Under the pieces are notes generated by a model. The model was not told where the DNA came from. It saw nothing but the letters and a program-made list of their open reading frames with translations, and did not search any database. Shown in pieces: positions 1 through 11,420 of a stretch of 64,000 nt of DNA. The DNA comes from Haematobia irritans (taxonomy: Eukaryota > Arthropoda > Insecta > Diptera > Muscidae). The first letter of the stretch is position 1, and each line of letters opens with the position of its first letter. The stretch covers positions 59,710,066-59,774,065 of the forward strand of contig NC_134400.1 of the NCBI RefSeq assembly GCF_050003625.1, in the 5' to 3' direction. A program made the position numbers and the translations under genes.

Positions 1-440
1 ACCCAGGACCCCTGTCACGCAAGGTGGACGACCAACCACTGCTCCACGCTGCCAACAAATGTATGTTTAACAATGTTATGTTGTTAAACAATGTTATGTT
101 TGCATCGGCTCGTGGGCGCCGCAAGCTATGCTATATAAATATAACTTATAACGATAATTATCTCTTGATGACCATAACAGCTACGTAGCCCAGTGGTTAG
201 TGTACTGGCTTACAAACTGTGTGATGCGCTGTTCGAATCCACGTCCGGCAAAAGGTAAAATTGAAAAAAAAATTATAAAATTTAATAATTTCTTCTACAA
301 TGTTTGTATTACAGAAAAGGTGCTAAGAACTAAAAAAACTCATGGAATTAGGCAGAAAAAAAAATTTTTTGAGCACAATATTCTTTGGGAGAAAATTCTT
401 CTCAGCATATAATATTTTTGGGTCCAAAATGCCTCCAAAC
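1..440. mobile_element. tRNA-module TIR-type element, partial at window edge
   Basis: The window opens inside a dispersed repeat also seen at 10622-11420, 31830-32520 and 37703-38626. Positions 1-52 are a decayed tRNA-like head on the - strand, and about 180-252 is a second tRNA-like module on the + strand with a box A-like GCCCAGTGGTTAGTGT and a box B-like GTTCGAATCC. Part of the right half (about 240-440) recurs inverted at 57700-57965. It is not a real tRNA: there is no clean acceptor stem, and the same module is dispersed. Confidence 0.6.
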
Positions 441-468
441 ATATTATATGTTCACATAATAACATATA

Positions 469-1614
469 CACGCACAGAAAACCCATGTTTGGACATGGTT
501 GCCGCATGCATTTAATGCTTATCTAGAGCATGTAATTGCCGCGAAAACGATATATTTTGTCTTTGTAAAAATAGTTTTCGAGCGGAGAAAAATGTATGGT
601 GGCAATAAGCATTTGAATGGTTCTCAATTATCGCAAACATGTTCTATCATTTGAATGATAGAATTTGAGACCATTAAATGGTCGGGAAAATCATGTACTT
701 GACCATTCAATTTTTTTACTTTTTTTGCAGGGAAAAAGTATTTTTATAGGTTACGTATAGACATGTCTAGAACCATTACATGGCCATAAAGACCATGTAC
801 ATTGTTTTCGTGACCATTTACTTTTTTAATTTTTTTGTAGCGAAAAGAATTTTATAAAAACATTGACAGGTATACACGATTTTCATTTTGCGCATCAGTC
901 GTGTGTTAATTGTTTCTTGGAATGGACGGAGAGTAGGGAATTACTGTGTTTTGTGTTAATTTATTTATTCAGAAGTGGCACGTGGTTTTATGTGAACACA
1001 AAAAAGGAAAGTGTAATTGAAAAAATGTACCTGTTTTTTGTTCTGCATTTTGATATGTGGTATAATTTATTTTTATTTTCAGTTACATGATGTCTGCGTT
1101 TGTACATTTGATGGGCACGATGTAAATATGGAATAATTACTTATTGTTGAAATTGAAAAAAAGAGTATGTAAAAATATATGATGTTTGCTTGAACGGCAT
1201 TATAAATACAAATAAACAATGAACTAGTTTATAAATAAATAACAACAAATAAATAAAGTTAATTTTGTGTTTTCTTTTCTCAAGTGGCGTCCTTTTTTCG
1301 ACGATGAAAAAAGTTTTTTCATAAAGATCAAAACATTTTAGGTTGTGACCATGTTCTTTTAACTAGAAGAAAAGCATTTTTAATGAATACCATAACATTT
1401 TAAATCGTGACCATTGTCTTTTCATTCAAACAAAATTCTTTTTATCAATATAATAACATTTTAGATGAGGACAATTATATTTTTCTTAGAACCATGTTCA
1501 CTGAGCCAACATGGTTGCAGGTTAAAATGTTACATGGTCGCCGCAAAAATAGCTCTTATCATATTATTTTGCTCTTCGAATATGATTGTGACAATCATGT
1601 TTCTTCTCTGCGTG
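469..1614. mobile_element. Non-autonomous TIR element (1.15 kb), copy 1
   Basis: The ends are imperfect inverted repeats (CACGCACAGAA at the left, TTCTCTGCGTG at the right), flanked by TA on both sides, which suggests a Tc1/mariner-like MITE. A diverged inverted copy lies at 40020-41006. The ORFs inside look like chance and I recognise no transposase. Confidence 0.7.
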
Positions 1615-1769
1615 TAGTTTTTTGGAAGACAACATTATTGAATTTGGATGGAAAAATACAAAATGTTTGGAACTTAGACTACCCAAACATATTATATTGT
1701 TTAGGCCAATATGCTTTCAAACATATTATATATTGGAAGAAATCAAACATATAAATGTTTGTTTTATTT

Positions 1770-2530
1770 CCATTAAGTTTCATTTTTGTGTGAAATAATA
1801 AAATTTACTTGTTTCAGTAAAAGAAATCCTAAACTGAAAGCAGTTAGGAATAGTCCATTAACTAGAATAAGGCATGGAATTTTACTAATACTGTTTTCTT
1901 CGCTGGGTATAAGAATTTACTAATGAACAAGAAAATTTTATTCACTTATAACAAAGCATTCGTAAAAATAAGCTAAAACCGAACTAAAACCAAGTTTCCT
2001 CAAATTTAGTAAAATTTCTTACAAAATGATAATCGTGGCTTCCTTTATTATAGAAAGCTTATCATACATACGAATAACACTTGGCATAGAATAATATTTT
2101 TGTTCATTCGTACTAGGTTAGGTTAGGTTATGTGGCAGCCCGATGTATCAAGCTCACTTAGACTATTCAGTCCATTGTGATACCACAGTGGTGAACTTCT
2201 CTCTTATCACTGAGTGCTGCCCGATTCCATGTTAAGCTCAATGACAAGGGACCTCCTTTTTATAGCCGAGTCCGAACGGCGTTCCACATTCCAGTGAAAC
2301 CACTTAGAGAAGCTTTGAAACCCTCAGAAATGTCACCAGCATTACTGAGGTGGGATAATCCACCGCTGAAAAACTTTTTGGTATTCGGTCGTAGCAGGAA
2401 TCGAACCCACGACCTTGTGTATGCAAGGCGGGCATGCTAACCATTGCACCACGGTGGCTCCTCGTGGCTCATTCGTACTAAGAAGTATTCAATCCTTTCA
2501 AAACTTAAGGAAACACACTTGGTAGAATAT
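1770..2530. mobile_element. Half copy of the ACCCAGAAAAA element, split by a SINE
   Basis: This stretch matches 18940-19350 in the same orientation and 6110-6560 in inverted orientation. It stops just before the full inverted copy that begins at 2537. A SINE at 2112-2461 interrupts it; the phrase CATTCGTACTA occurs on both sides of the SINE and is probably its target duplication. Confidence 0.6.
2112..2461 (-). mobile_element. SINE-A, near full length
   Basis: Same family as the type copy at 32714-33057. Read on the - strand it has a tRNA-like head (box A TGGTGCAATGGTTAGC, box B GGTTCGATTCC), a roughly 200-bp body and a tail ending in CCTAACCTAAC. The tail matches the 3' end of the RNase H-type LINE in this window. 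Confidence 0.8.
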
Positions 2531-3589
2531 AGAAACCACCCAGAAAAAAGTGACCCCTTCTTTAAGTTAAAATGAACTCATTGTGAAGAAAGTTGAACTT
2601 CGTATAGCGCCAAAGACATTTTTATTGGTTTGAACGATGTGATTTTCGTAGAAATTAGGTAGAATGCATTCCATATATTAGTTAACAATTTCCTATATTT
2701 ATGTACCACTATACTACAGAATGAAAAAATTTAACTGAATTGAATCCATATATGGAATGATTTTATTGAACTTTTTTCATTCATTTGGACAAATCTTACA
2801 TATTTGTGGTAAACCTTTTACTTCAAATTTAGAACTGCTTACCTTCGTTTTGAAATACATTTTATGTATTTACATAAGCATTTTTTTCTTCAATAAAAGA
2901 CATGTTTTATTAATATATTAAATATATTTATTTAGAATCAACAGCATCGACTAGCCTTGAAATATTAAAACACATTTTTTTTCTTCTTCTAGTACCTTTC
3001 ACTTTGAAAAAGTTGCTGCCTAGCAATTTTGTCCACCTTTTACAATTTCAATACCTACAAATATAAACAAAAAATCCCAAACCAATTTTTTCAAAAAAGG
3101 TTAGCGTCACTGAATATTACCTGATAATTGAAGATTCCAAAATGAAGTCGAATGAAGGGGTTGTTATACTGCTGGTGTTTTCTTTTTTTATATAAATTAA
3201 TTTTCAAAAAAACGAACATTTTTCTCACTAATTTAAAATAACAAATATTTTATATATTTTATTTGTTTTTTATTATATTAATTTACTGTATTATTTTTAA
3301 CAATCTCTCAGTATACCATATCAACGCGATTCCAACTAAAACAAGTATATACGGCCGTAAGTTCGGCCAGGCCGAAGCTTATGTACCCTCCATCATGGAT
3401 TGCGTAGAGACTTCTTCTAAACACTGCCACCCACAATCGAATTACTTAAGTTGCTTGCGGTAACGCCTGCCGATGGCAAGGTATCTTAAAACCTCCTAAC
3501 ACCATCTTCAAAATTGTATGTAAGTCCATACGTGGTACATATTAAATCAAAATAGATCGATCCAATACGTATATTATTCAATTTGACAT

Positions 3590-4950
3590 AAAATTTTGAC
3601 AAAATTTTCTACAGAAATAAAATTTTAACAAAATTTTCTATAGAAATAAAATGTTCACAAAATTTTCTATAGAAATAAAAATTTTCACAAAATGTTCTAT
3701 AGAAAGAAAATGTTGACAAAAATGTCTACAGAAATAAAATTTTAACAAAATTTTCTATAGAAATAAACTTTTGACAAAATTTTCTATAGAAATAAAATCT
3801 TGGTAGATTATTTCTGGCTCGAGTGGCAACCATGATTATGAACCGAATAAAATTTGAACAAAATTTTCTCTAGAAATAAAATTTTGACAAAATTTTCTAT
3901 AGAAATAAAATTTTGGTAGATTATTTTTGGCTCTAGTGTCCATGTCCATACATGGTATATATTAAATCAAACAAGATCTATCAAATACGTATATAATTCA
4001 GTTTGACAAAATTTTCTATAGACATAAAATTTTGACAAAATTTTCTATAGAAATAAAATTTTAACAAAATTTTCTATAGAAATAAAATTAAAAAAAAAAT
4101 TTATAGAAATAAAATTTTCACAAATTTTCTTTAGAAATAAAATTTTGACAAAATTTTCTACAGAAATAAAATTTGAACAAAATTTTCTATGGAAATAAAA
4201 TTTGAACAAAATTTTCTATAGAAATAAAATTTGAACAAAATTTTCTATAGAAATAAAATTTTAAAAAAATTTTCTATAGAAATAAAATTTTAACAAAATT
4301 TTCTATAGAAATAAAATTTTAACAAAATTTTCTATAAAAATAAAATGTTGACTAAATATTCTATAGAAATAAAATTTTGACAAAATTTTCTATAGAAATA
4401 AAATTTTGATGATTATGAACCGAATAAAATTTTAACATAATTTTCTATGGAAATAAAATTAAAAAAAAAATTATAGAAATAAAATTTTCACAAAATTTTC
4501 TTTAGAAATAAAATTTTCACAAAATTTTCTTTAGAAATAAAATTTTGACAACATTTTCTACAGAAATAAAATTTTAACAAAATTTTCTATAGAAATAAAA
4601 TTTGAACAAAATTTTCTATAGAAATAAAATTTTAAAAAAATTTTCTATAGAAATAAAATTTTAACAAAATTTTCTATAGAAATATAATTTTAACCAAATT
4701 TTCTATAGAAATAAAATGTTGACTAAATTTTCTATAGAAATAAAATTTTGACAAAATTTTCTATAGAAATAAAATTTTGGTAGATTATTTTTGGCTCGAG
4801 TGGTAACCATGATTATGAACCGAATAAAATTTTAACAGAATTTTCTATAGAAATAAAATTTTAACAAAATTTTCTATAGAAATAAAATTTTGAAAAAATT
4901 TTCTATAGAAACAAAATTTTGAAAAAAAAAATTTCTATAGAAACAAAATT
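3590..4950. repeat. 29-bp minisatellite
   Basis: About 45 diverged tandem units built on CTATAGAAATAAAATTTTG plus a second AT-rich half, with a spacing of about 29 bp. They are broken three or four times by a unique phrase (ATTATTTTTGGCTCGAGTGG), so the array was amplified in higher-order blocks. Confidence 0.85.
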
Positions 4951-5059
4951 TTGCTAGATTATTTTTGGCTCGCGTGGCAACCAAGATTATGAACCGATTG
5001 GGACAAATTGTTGTGTTATTGGAGATCGGCTATATATAACTGTAGACCGATATGGACCA

Positions 5060-5790
5060 ATTTTGATATGGTTGTAAGCGGCCATATACTAACACCACGT
5101 TCTAAATTTGAACCGGATCGGATGAATTTTGCTCCTCCAAGAGGCTCCGGAGGTCAAATCTGGAGAACGTTTTATATGGGGGCTAAATATAACTATGGAC
5201 CGATATGGACCAATTTTTGCAAGGTTGCTAGAGACCATATACCAATACCATGTACCAAATTTCAGCCGGATCGGATGAAATTTGCTTCTCTTAGAGGCTC
5301 CGCAACCCAAATTTGGGGATGGGTTTATATGTGCGCTATATATAATTATGGACCGATGTGGACCAATTTTTGCACGGTTGCTAGAGACCATATACCAATA
5401 CCATGTACCAAATTTCAGCCGGATCGGATGCAATTTGCTTCTCTTTGAGGCTTCGCAAGCCAAATCTGGAGATCGGTTTATATGGGGGCTATATATAATT
5501 ATGGACCGATGTGGACCAATTTTTGCATGATTGTTAGAGACCATATACCAACACCATGTACCAAATTTCAGCCGGATCGGATGAAATATGCTTCTCTTAG
5601 AGGCTCCACAAGCCAAATCTGGGGATCGGTTTATATGGGGGCTATATATAATTATGGACCGAAATGGACAAATTTTTGCATGGTTGTTAGAGACCATATA
5701 CCAACACCATGTACTAAATTTCAGCCGGATCGGATTAAATATGCTTCTGTTAGAGGCTCCACAAGCCAAATCTGAGGGTCGCTTTATATG
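5060..5790. repeat. 153-bp tandem repeat array, about 5 units
   Basis: The phrase GGATCGG starts at 5115, 5268, 5421, 5574 and 5727, exactly 153 bp apart each time. Since 153 is a multiple of 3, open frames run through the array on both strands (for example - strand 5089-5877). These frames are a side effect of repeat length, not evidence of a gene. The same unit forms the array at 44370-45600. Confidence 0.9.
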
Positions 5791-6694
5791 GGGGCTATAC
5801 GTAAAAGTGGACCGATATGGCCCATTTTCAATACCATCCGACCTACATCGATAACAACTACTTGTGCCAAGTTTCAAGTCGATAGCTTGTTTCGTTGGGA
5901 AGTTAGCGTGATTTCAACAGACGGACGGACGGACGGACGGACGGACGGATATACTTAGATCGACTCAGAATTTTACCACGACCCAGAATATATATACTTT
6001 ATGGGGTCTTAGAGCAATATTTCGATGTGTTACAAACGGAATGACAAAGTTAATATACCCCCATCCTATGATGGAGGGTATAAAAACAACCCACGCGAAA
6101 ACATATCGATTACATCGATGACAGGTATCGATTTTCCTATATTCTAACAAGTGTGTTTCCTTAAGTTTTGAAAGGATTGAATACTTCTTAGTACGAATGA
6201 ACTAAAATATTTTTCTATGCCAAGTGTTATTCGTATGTATGATAAACTTTCTATAATAAAGGAAGTCAGAATTATCATTTTATAAGGAATCTTACTAATT
6301 TTGAGGAAACTTGGTTTTAGTTCGGTTTTTGTTTATTTTTACGAATGCTTTGTTATCAGTGAATAAAATTTTCTTTTTCAGTAGTAAATTCTTATACCCA
6401 GCGAAGAAAACAGTATTAGTAAAATGCCATGCCTTATTCTAGTTAATGAACTATTCCTAACTGCTTTCAGTTTAGGATTTTTTTTACTGAAACAAGTAAA
6501 TTTTATTATTTCACACAAAAATTTAACTGAATGGAAATAAAATGGCTAAACTAAATTGATGAACACTTTTTCCTTTAGTTTCGAAGACACTTTTTTCTGG
6601 GTGTATATTATTCAGAGAGCGACAGAGAGAGAGAGAGAGAGTATAGAGAGAGAAATAGAGATGGAAACCGGGAGGGTTGACGAAAGATATCAAC

Positions 6695-7573
6695 CAGCGT
6701 TGCCACTACGAAATCGGACCAAAATTCCCATCAACGGACCAAATTTCCAATTTCGAAGAAAAAAGCTTTATATTTTATTGTTGTACATATTGCTTTTATT
6801 AAAAAAGTAAAATACTTTTCAACTTTTTTATTTAAATTTGAAAAAAAAATGACTTTTTGAAAAGGTCAAATTTTAAAGTCAATTTTAGTTGACATCAACG
6901 CGAAATTTTCATTCGATTTCCTGTGATTGAAATGGTATCTAATCCCACACTGAAAAAATCATTTACGCTCATGAGTTTGGTATTGATTCCGAGCCAAAGA
7001 AACAGAGAATAGAAGTGACGACACATTTACGTCACAATTCCCTTTTACTACAAGTGAAAATTATTTTATGTTTCAAGTAAAAAATGTGTTCCTCCTATTT
7101 TTAAAAGCTTTTAGTTTTAAAGTCAAGATGCAAAACGTCAACAATATTTCATAAATTTTGAATATTTTTTCAGGAGTATTAAAACGACTTTAGTAAAACG
7201 AAATTTTCTTTCATGTTAGGATACCCAATTTTATGTCGAATCACTTAACTATAGGGACAAACCGACTTCATTGAAAAGTTTATAGACTTTGGACAAGGAA
7301 AACAAAATATTTCAGAGAAATACGTCATCTATGCTAAGCAAAATTCGCATTCGTATTTTAAGCACATGAAATCTTTGGCTCACGGCAATATTTTTATATA
7401 TATTATGGAATATGTGATAGATTTTTTAAATATAAAAATTATAAATTTGACCAAATTTATGAAAATGGACCAAAAAGGGCCAAATTCCAGTTGCTCCGAC
7501 CATCGGACCAAATTTAAAAATTAGAAATCTTTTGGACCAATTTTGGTCCAATCGGACCATAACGGCAACGCTG
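6695..7573. mobile_element. hAT-like non-autonomous element
   Basis: The ends are CAGCGTTGCC and GGCAACGCTG, flanked by 8-bp near-duplications ATATCAAC and ATATCAAT. The homologous sequence near 58690-58710 on the other strand retains the uninterrupted site. The length is about 880 bp with no transposase reading frame. A smaller MITE-like block starts within it at about 6948. Confidence 0.8.
6948..7400. mobile_element. CACTGAAAAAA-type MITE, partial copy
   Basis: The left end CACACTGAAAAAATC and the phrase GGTATTGATTCCGAGCC match the better copy at 18014-18575. The right end is eroded. It is nested in the hAT-like element at 6695-7573. Confidence 0.55.
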
Positions 7574-8613
7574 ATATCAATATAAACAGCGAGAGAATCA
7601 AAAGAGAGCAATTTCTGTGAAACTGATGTTGTTGTATGTTGTTTCGGAAAACTATTTTATGTGTTCATTTGTTTTGGCTATGCGCTAGGCATGTTAAAAA
7701 GGCTTCGCCAAAAATTTGATATGCTTAAATCTAAATATCATTTAATTTGAATATTAAAATGAGTATTCGGTGTAAAGAGAATAGACATTCGGAAAAAAGA
7801 GAAAAAAGACCAGATGTTTTTGCCATGAGAGCAGCATTTTATGTATGTGTGAGAATGTGTTTTGTTTATCATTTTGACATTATAGACACAATTTTTGTTT
7901 TTGGCTCGTCAAAAGAAATCGGAACATACGTACAAAATATTCAGACAAAATAAATTAAAAAAGCAGTGATAAATATATAAAAATAACTAAAGGGCACTAT
8001 ACTCTTTTTAGAGTTGGGACAGTAAATGGAAAAAAGGGGGAAAACAGTGAAAAATTAAACATTAAAATGTATAAAAAAAAGTTTAGTTCCTATTTATTAA
8101 GAAGTAGTCCAAGAGGAGTTGACGGACACTTTGAAAAATATTAAGTTCAAGTTAAAAATAATTTTAGCGGCAAAACTCGGACCTCTAAAAGCAGAATAGC
8201 ATTATAAGTTTTTGGCAAATTGTAGTATAACTTGGTGGGGAATGATCCAAATCAACAATTGAAAAAGTTTATTTTCTTTAAAATGAATTATTAAAGAAAA
8301 GTAAATGTGAAAATATGGCTATTTTCGGGCGATCCCAACTTAATACCGGCCTTAAAGGTAAAAATAAAATGAAGTACAAAATTATTCGTTAATAAAAATT
8401 CATATTTATTTGTATTTCTAAATACGATAAATTTTGAATGCTTTTAAAATGGTGTTAAATGCTAGTAAAAATAGTTCATGCCTAAATAAATTTATGTTTA
8501 CATTGTAAAATTATTTAAGTTTATATTCGACTTAACGTTCTTTTGTTCGAAAATTTCAAACTTTTATACCAAATACATTTTGTTATGTTGTTTCATTACG
8601 TTTGCAATAAAAA

Positions 8614-10617
8614 AACAAGTAAGTAAAGTCTAATGTCGGGCGGAGCCGACTATATTATACCCTTCACCACTACCTAGACAAACATTTGTGTTACCATCTA
8701 AACTACTTCAAATTTGCTGGGAGCTATTTGCATTTCCAGATACAATTAATTTAAATGGAGTCAATTTTTTGTACTTGTACAAAAACTCTAGAATTAAAAT
8801 TTAAATCGGCTAACGCCCTGGGATGAAACACAATGTTAGTAATAAAATATGGGACATATGAAGATAGAGAAATTTTAATGCAATTGTACAAAAGAGTATT
8901 TATGATTTATCAGGCGATACATATGTATTCGAGATATAGGAAAATTTTAGTAATATTTACAATTTTTGCTACTCATCAGTGGCGATTTTACAATGATATT
9001 GGTTAGATCTAGCCAAGATATGTGGTGAAGTGTGGGTTGTGATATATTATTTGGTCAAGTCGGGCGACTTGGAGCCTTATTTAACCCTTTCACTACCGAT
9101 GGCCACCTAGAAGGACATTCGAAAAAGACACCAAATTCTATTTTCCCACTTAGTTTCGATTTATTTCTCGGCGTTATTTTAAAGTAGAGGCTTCAATCTA
9201 AATAAGCTATAAATATTTTCCATATTGGTGAGCGCTAAAATACATTTTTCCTTAACAATAAACGAACTTCTACTACTTCTGTTACAATAAACGAAAAATA
9301 CGTAAATTTGAGACAATTTTTCTACTGTAAATTTCTAGTAAATGGACATTTATACAAAAACTATAGCTGATACTTTTACGGGTTCTTTTTTGTATTTTCT
9401 CCCACACTGTGAAATATATTATAGGTTAAATAGCGCTTATTTTCGTAAGGCCATTTAGTCACAATTCAAGAATCAAGTTTTCAGAACAAGCTCTTGAAGT
9501 TCATTTTTGTTCTACATGCTATTAATACAAGTATATATAATACCATATTTCCCCAACTCTGGTGTACGTATATATGGGAGCTATATATAATAATTTTGTC
9601 TAAATTTTAGTTAGAAATTAGTTAGAATAATAATTCTGCAATCTCTGCAAAATTTCATGTAAATGGGATAATAACTTTGGCCCCCGTGGTCATATGAATG
9701 TAAATCGGGCGAAAGATATATATGGGAGCTATATCTAAATCTGAACCGATCTCAACCAAATTTGGCACACTTACCGATACTATTAAACGTACTACTTGTG
9801 CACAATTTGAAGCAAGTCAGGGCAAAACTCTGGCTTTTAAATCCAAATCGGACGAAAGATATATATGGGAGCTATATCTAAATCTGATTTTAACCAAATT
9901 TGGCGCACATAACTACACCGTTAAACGTACCTCTCGCGCAAAATTTGAAGCAAGTCAGGGCAAAACTCTGGCTTTTGAGGCCATATAATGCAAATCAAAC
10001 GGAAGATATATATGGGATATAGCTCCCATATATATCTGAACCGATTTCAATCATATTTGCGAAACATTGGTAGAATGTCAATTCTATTCTCTGTGCAAAA
10101 TTTCACGAAAATCGGTAGTAAACTTTGGCCTCTGTTGTCATATGAGTCCAAATCGGACGAAAGATATATATGGGAGCTATATCTAAATCTGAACCGATTT
10201 GGCTGATATTTTGCAATTTTTTCTAGACTCATAGAATATTCAGATGTACGGAATTTGAAGAACATAGGTTGATAAACACGTCAATTATGACCAGATCGGG
10301 GATATATGACGGCTATATCTAAATTTGAACCGATTTTGTTTTTTCAAAATCAATAGCGATTGTCTTTGTTGTAAAAACCGACCCTATGCCAAACTTGAGG
10401 ACGATCGGACTTAAACTGCGACCTGTACTTTGCGCACAAAAATACATGAACAGACAAACAGACATACGGACAGACAGACAGACGGACATCGTTCAGAATT
10501 TAATTCTAAGACGATCGGTATACTGAACGATGGGTCTCAGACTTTTCCTTCTTGGCGTTACATACAAATGCACAAACTTATTATAACCTTACCACAGTAG
10601 TGGTGAAGGGTATAATA
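8614..10617 (+). mobile_element. Long non-autonomous element, ACAAGTA...GGGTATAA type, about 145-bp repeats
   Basis: It starts ACAAGTAAGTAAAG and ends GGTGAAGGGTATAA. The subterminal inverted pair is TTATACCCTTCACCACTA near 8655 and TAGTGGTGAAGGGTATAA near 10598. Central units containing TATATGGGAGCTATATC recur at 9715, 9858, 10005 and 10163, a spacing of about 143-158 bp. A short CAGA/GACA-rich tract precedes the 3' end. Organisation parallels the 153-bp family. Confidence 0.75.
9085..9530. mobile_element. piggyBac-type MITE, one end eroded
   Basis: A TTAA at 9081 is followed by CCCTTTCACTACCG, the same terminus as the intact MITE at 27647-27896. The body matches 37240-37664 in inverted orientation. 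The right terminus is lost. It sits inside the 8614-10617 element. Confidence 0.65.
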
Positions 10618-10621
10618 ATAT

Positions 10622-11420
10622 TTTATCCAAAAGCTTAGTCCATTTCGTTTATATCAAGCACTGTTCTTTGTTGACTGTAAATCTTTAATAACACACATTT
10701 CGAAGATTCATTGTAAAATTGTTATATAGTAATATGTAATGTCGAACATCTTTTCGGAATTTTTGGAATATATGTAAAAATAAATGTAAACAAAAATTTT
10801 GGTGTTCGGTCGGAGCCTTGCATGCAGGGCGGATATGCTAACCATTGCTCCACGTAGACAACAAATGTATGTTAAATAATGTTTTGTTTGCATCGGCTCG
10901 TGGGCGCCGCAAACTATGCTATATAAATATAACTTATAAAAATAATTGTCTATTAATGACAATAACACATACGTAGCCCAGTGAATATTGTGTTGGCTTA
11001 CAAACTGTATGGTCCTCGGTTCGATGCTCCATCCAGGCGAAAGGTAAAATTTAACAAATTCATAAAATTGAATAATTACTTCAATATTGTTTGTATTACA
11101 AAAAATACGAAAAAAAACTCACTTAGACTATTCAGTCCATTGTGATACCACATTGGTGAAGTGCTAAGAAGTAAAAAATCTCGTGAAAGTGAGAAAGATG
11201 TGAGGGAATATGCAATTAGGCAGATTTTTTTTTAGTACAATCTTCTTTGGGAGAAAATTCTTCTCAGCATGTAATACGTTCTGGCTCAAAATGCTTCCAA
11301 ACATACAATATGTTCACTTAAACAAAAAACATAATAATGTTTCGGCAATATCCAATAATAAAAGTGCTTCCTGCAAAATATGTTTGGAACAAATGTTAGA
11401 GAAGCGATTTTTTTGAGGGT
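10622..11420. mobile_element. Element with divergent tRNA-like modules
   Basis: Contains a - strand tRNA-like remnant near 10800-10860 and a + strand module at about 10970-11045 (GCCCAGTGAATATTGTG, then GGTTCGATGC). A 40-bp scrap of the SINE/LINE tail lies at 11119-11158. The order matches 37703-38626. Confidence 0.6.

Larger units (their letters stand above)
3341..6080 (+). mobile_element. Long non-autonomous element, ACAAGTA...GGGTATAA type, possibly Helentron/DINE-like
   Basis: It begins ACAAGTATATACGGCCG and ends in GATGGAGGGTATA. Near the ends is a subterminal inverted pair (ACCCTCCATCAT near 3387 and ATGATGGAGGGT near 6068). Inside are a 29-bp minisatellite, an array of 153-bp units and a short GGAC microsatellite. 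It lies within the 2537-6603 element; the copy at 18892-20359 keeps the empty site near 19430. Termini, subterminal inverted repeats and central tandem repeats recall DINE/Helentron-associated elements, but that class is inference. Confidence 0.7.
2537..6603 (-). mobile_element. TIR element (CACCCAGAAAAA), inverted copy with a nested element
   Basis: The ends CACCCAGAAAAAAGTG and CACTTTTTTCTGGGTG form a perfect 16-bp TIR. With 3341-6080 removed, the rest is the reverse complement of the copy at 18892-20359. It holds no transposase, so it is a non-autonomous DNA element. Confidence 0.75.
6606..8560. mobile_element. Copy of the 57665-58993 element, split by a hAT-like insertion
   Basis: The (GA)n stretch and following text at 6606-6690, and 7574-8560, match 58000-58790 in inverted orientation. 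The block 6695-7573 between them is an insertion absent from the other copy. No coding capacity is recognised. Confidence 0.6.

Noticed and set aside
180..252. Functional tRNA gene on the + strand
   Set aside because: Box A- and box B-like words are present but no acceptor stem pairs cleanly, and the same module recurs in other copies of the element.
3590..4950. CRISPR-like array of about 29-bp repeats
   Set aside because: Units are contiguous with no unique spacers, AT-rich and diverged; the host is a eukaryote. It is a minisatellite inside a mobile element.
5089..5877. 262-residue - strand frame with 51-residue repeats, as a repeat protein gene
   Set aside because: It coincides exactly with the 153-bp tandem array; frames on both strands are open for the same reason, and there is no start context or splice signal.
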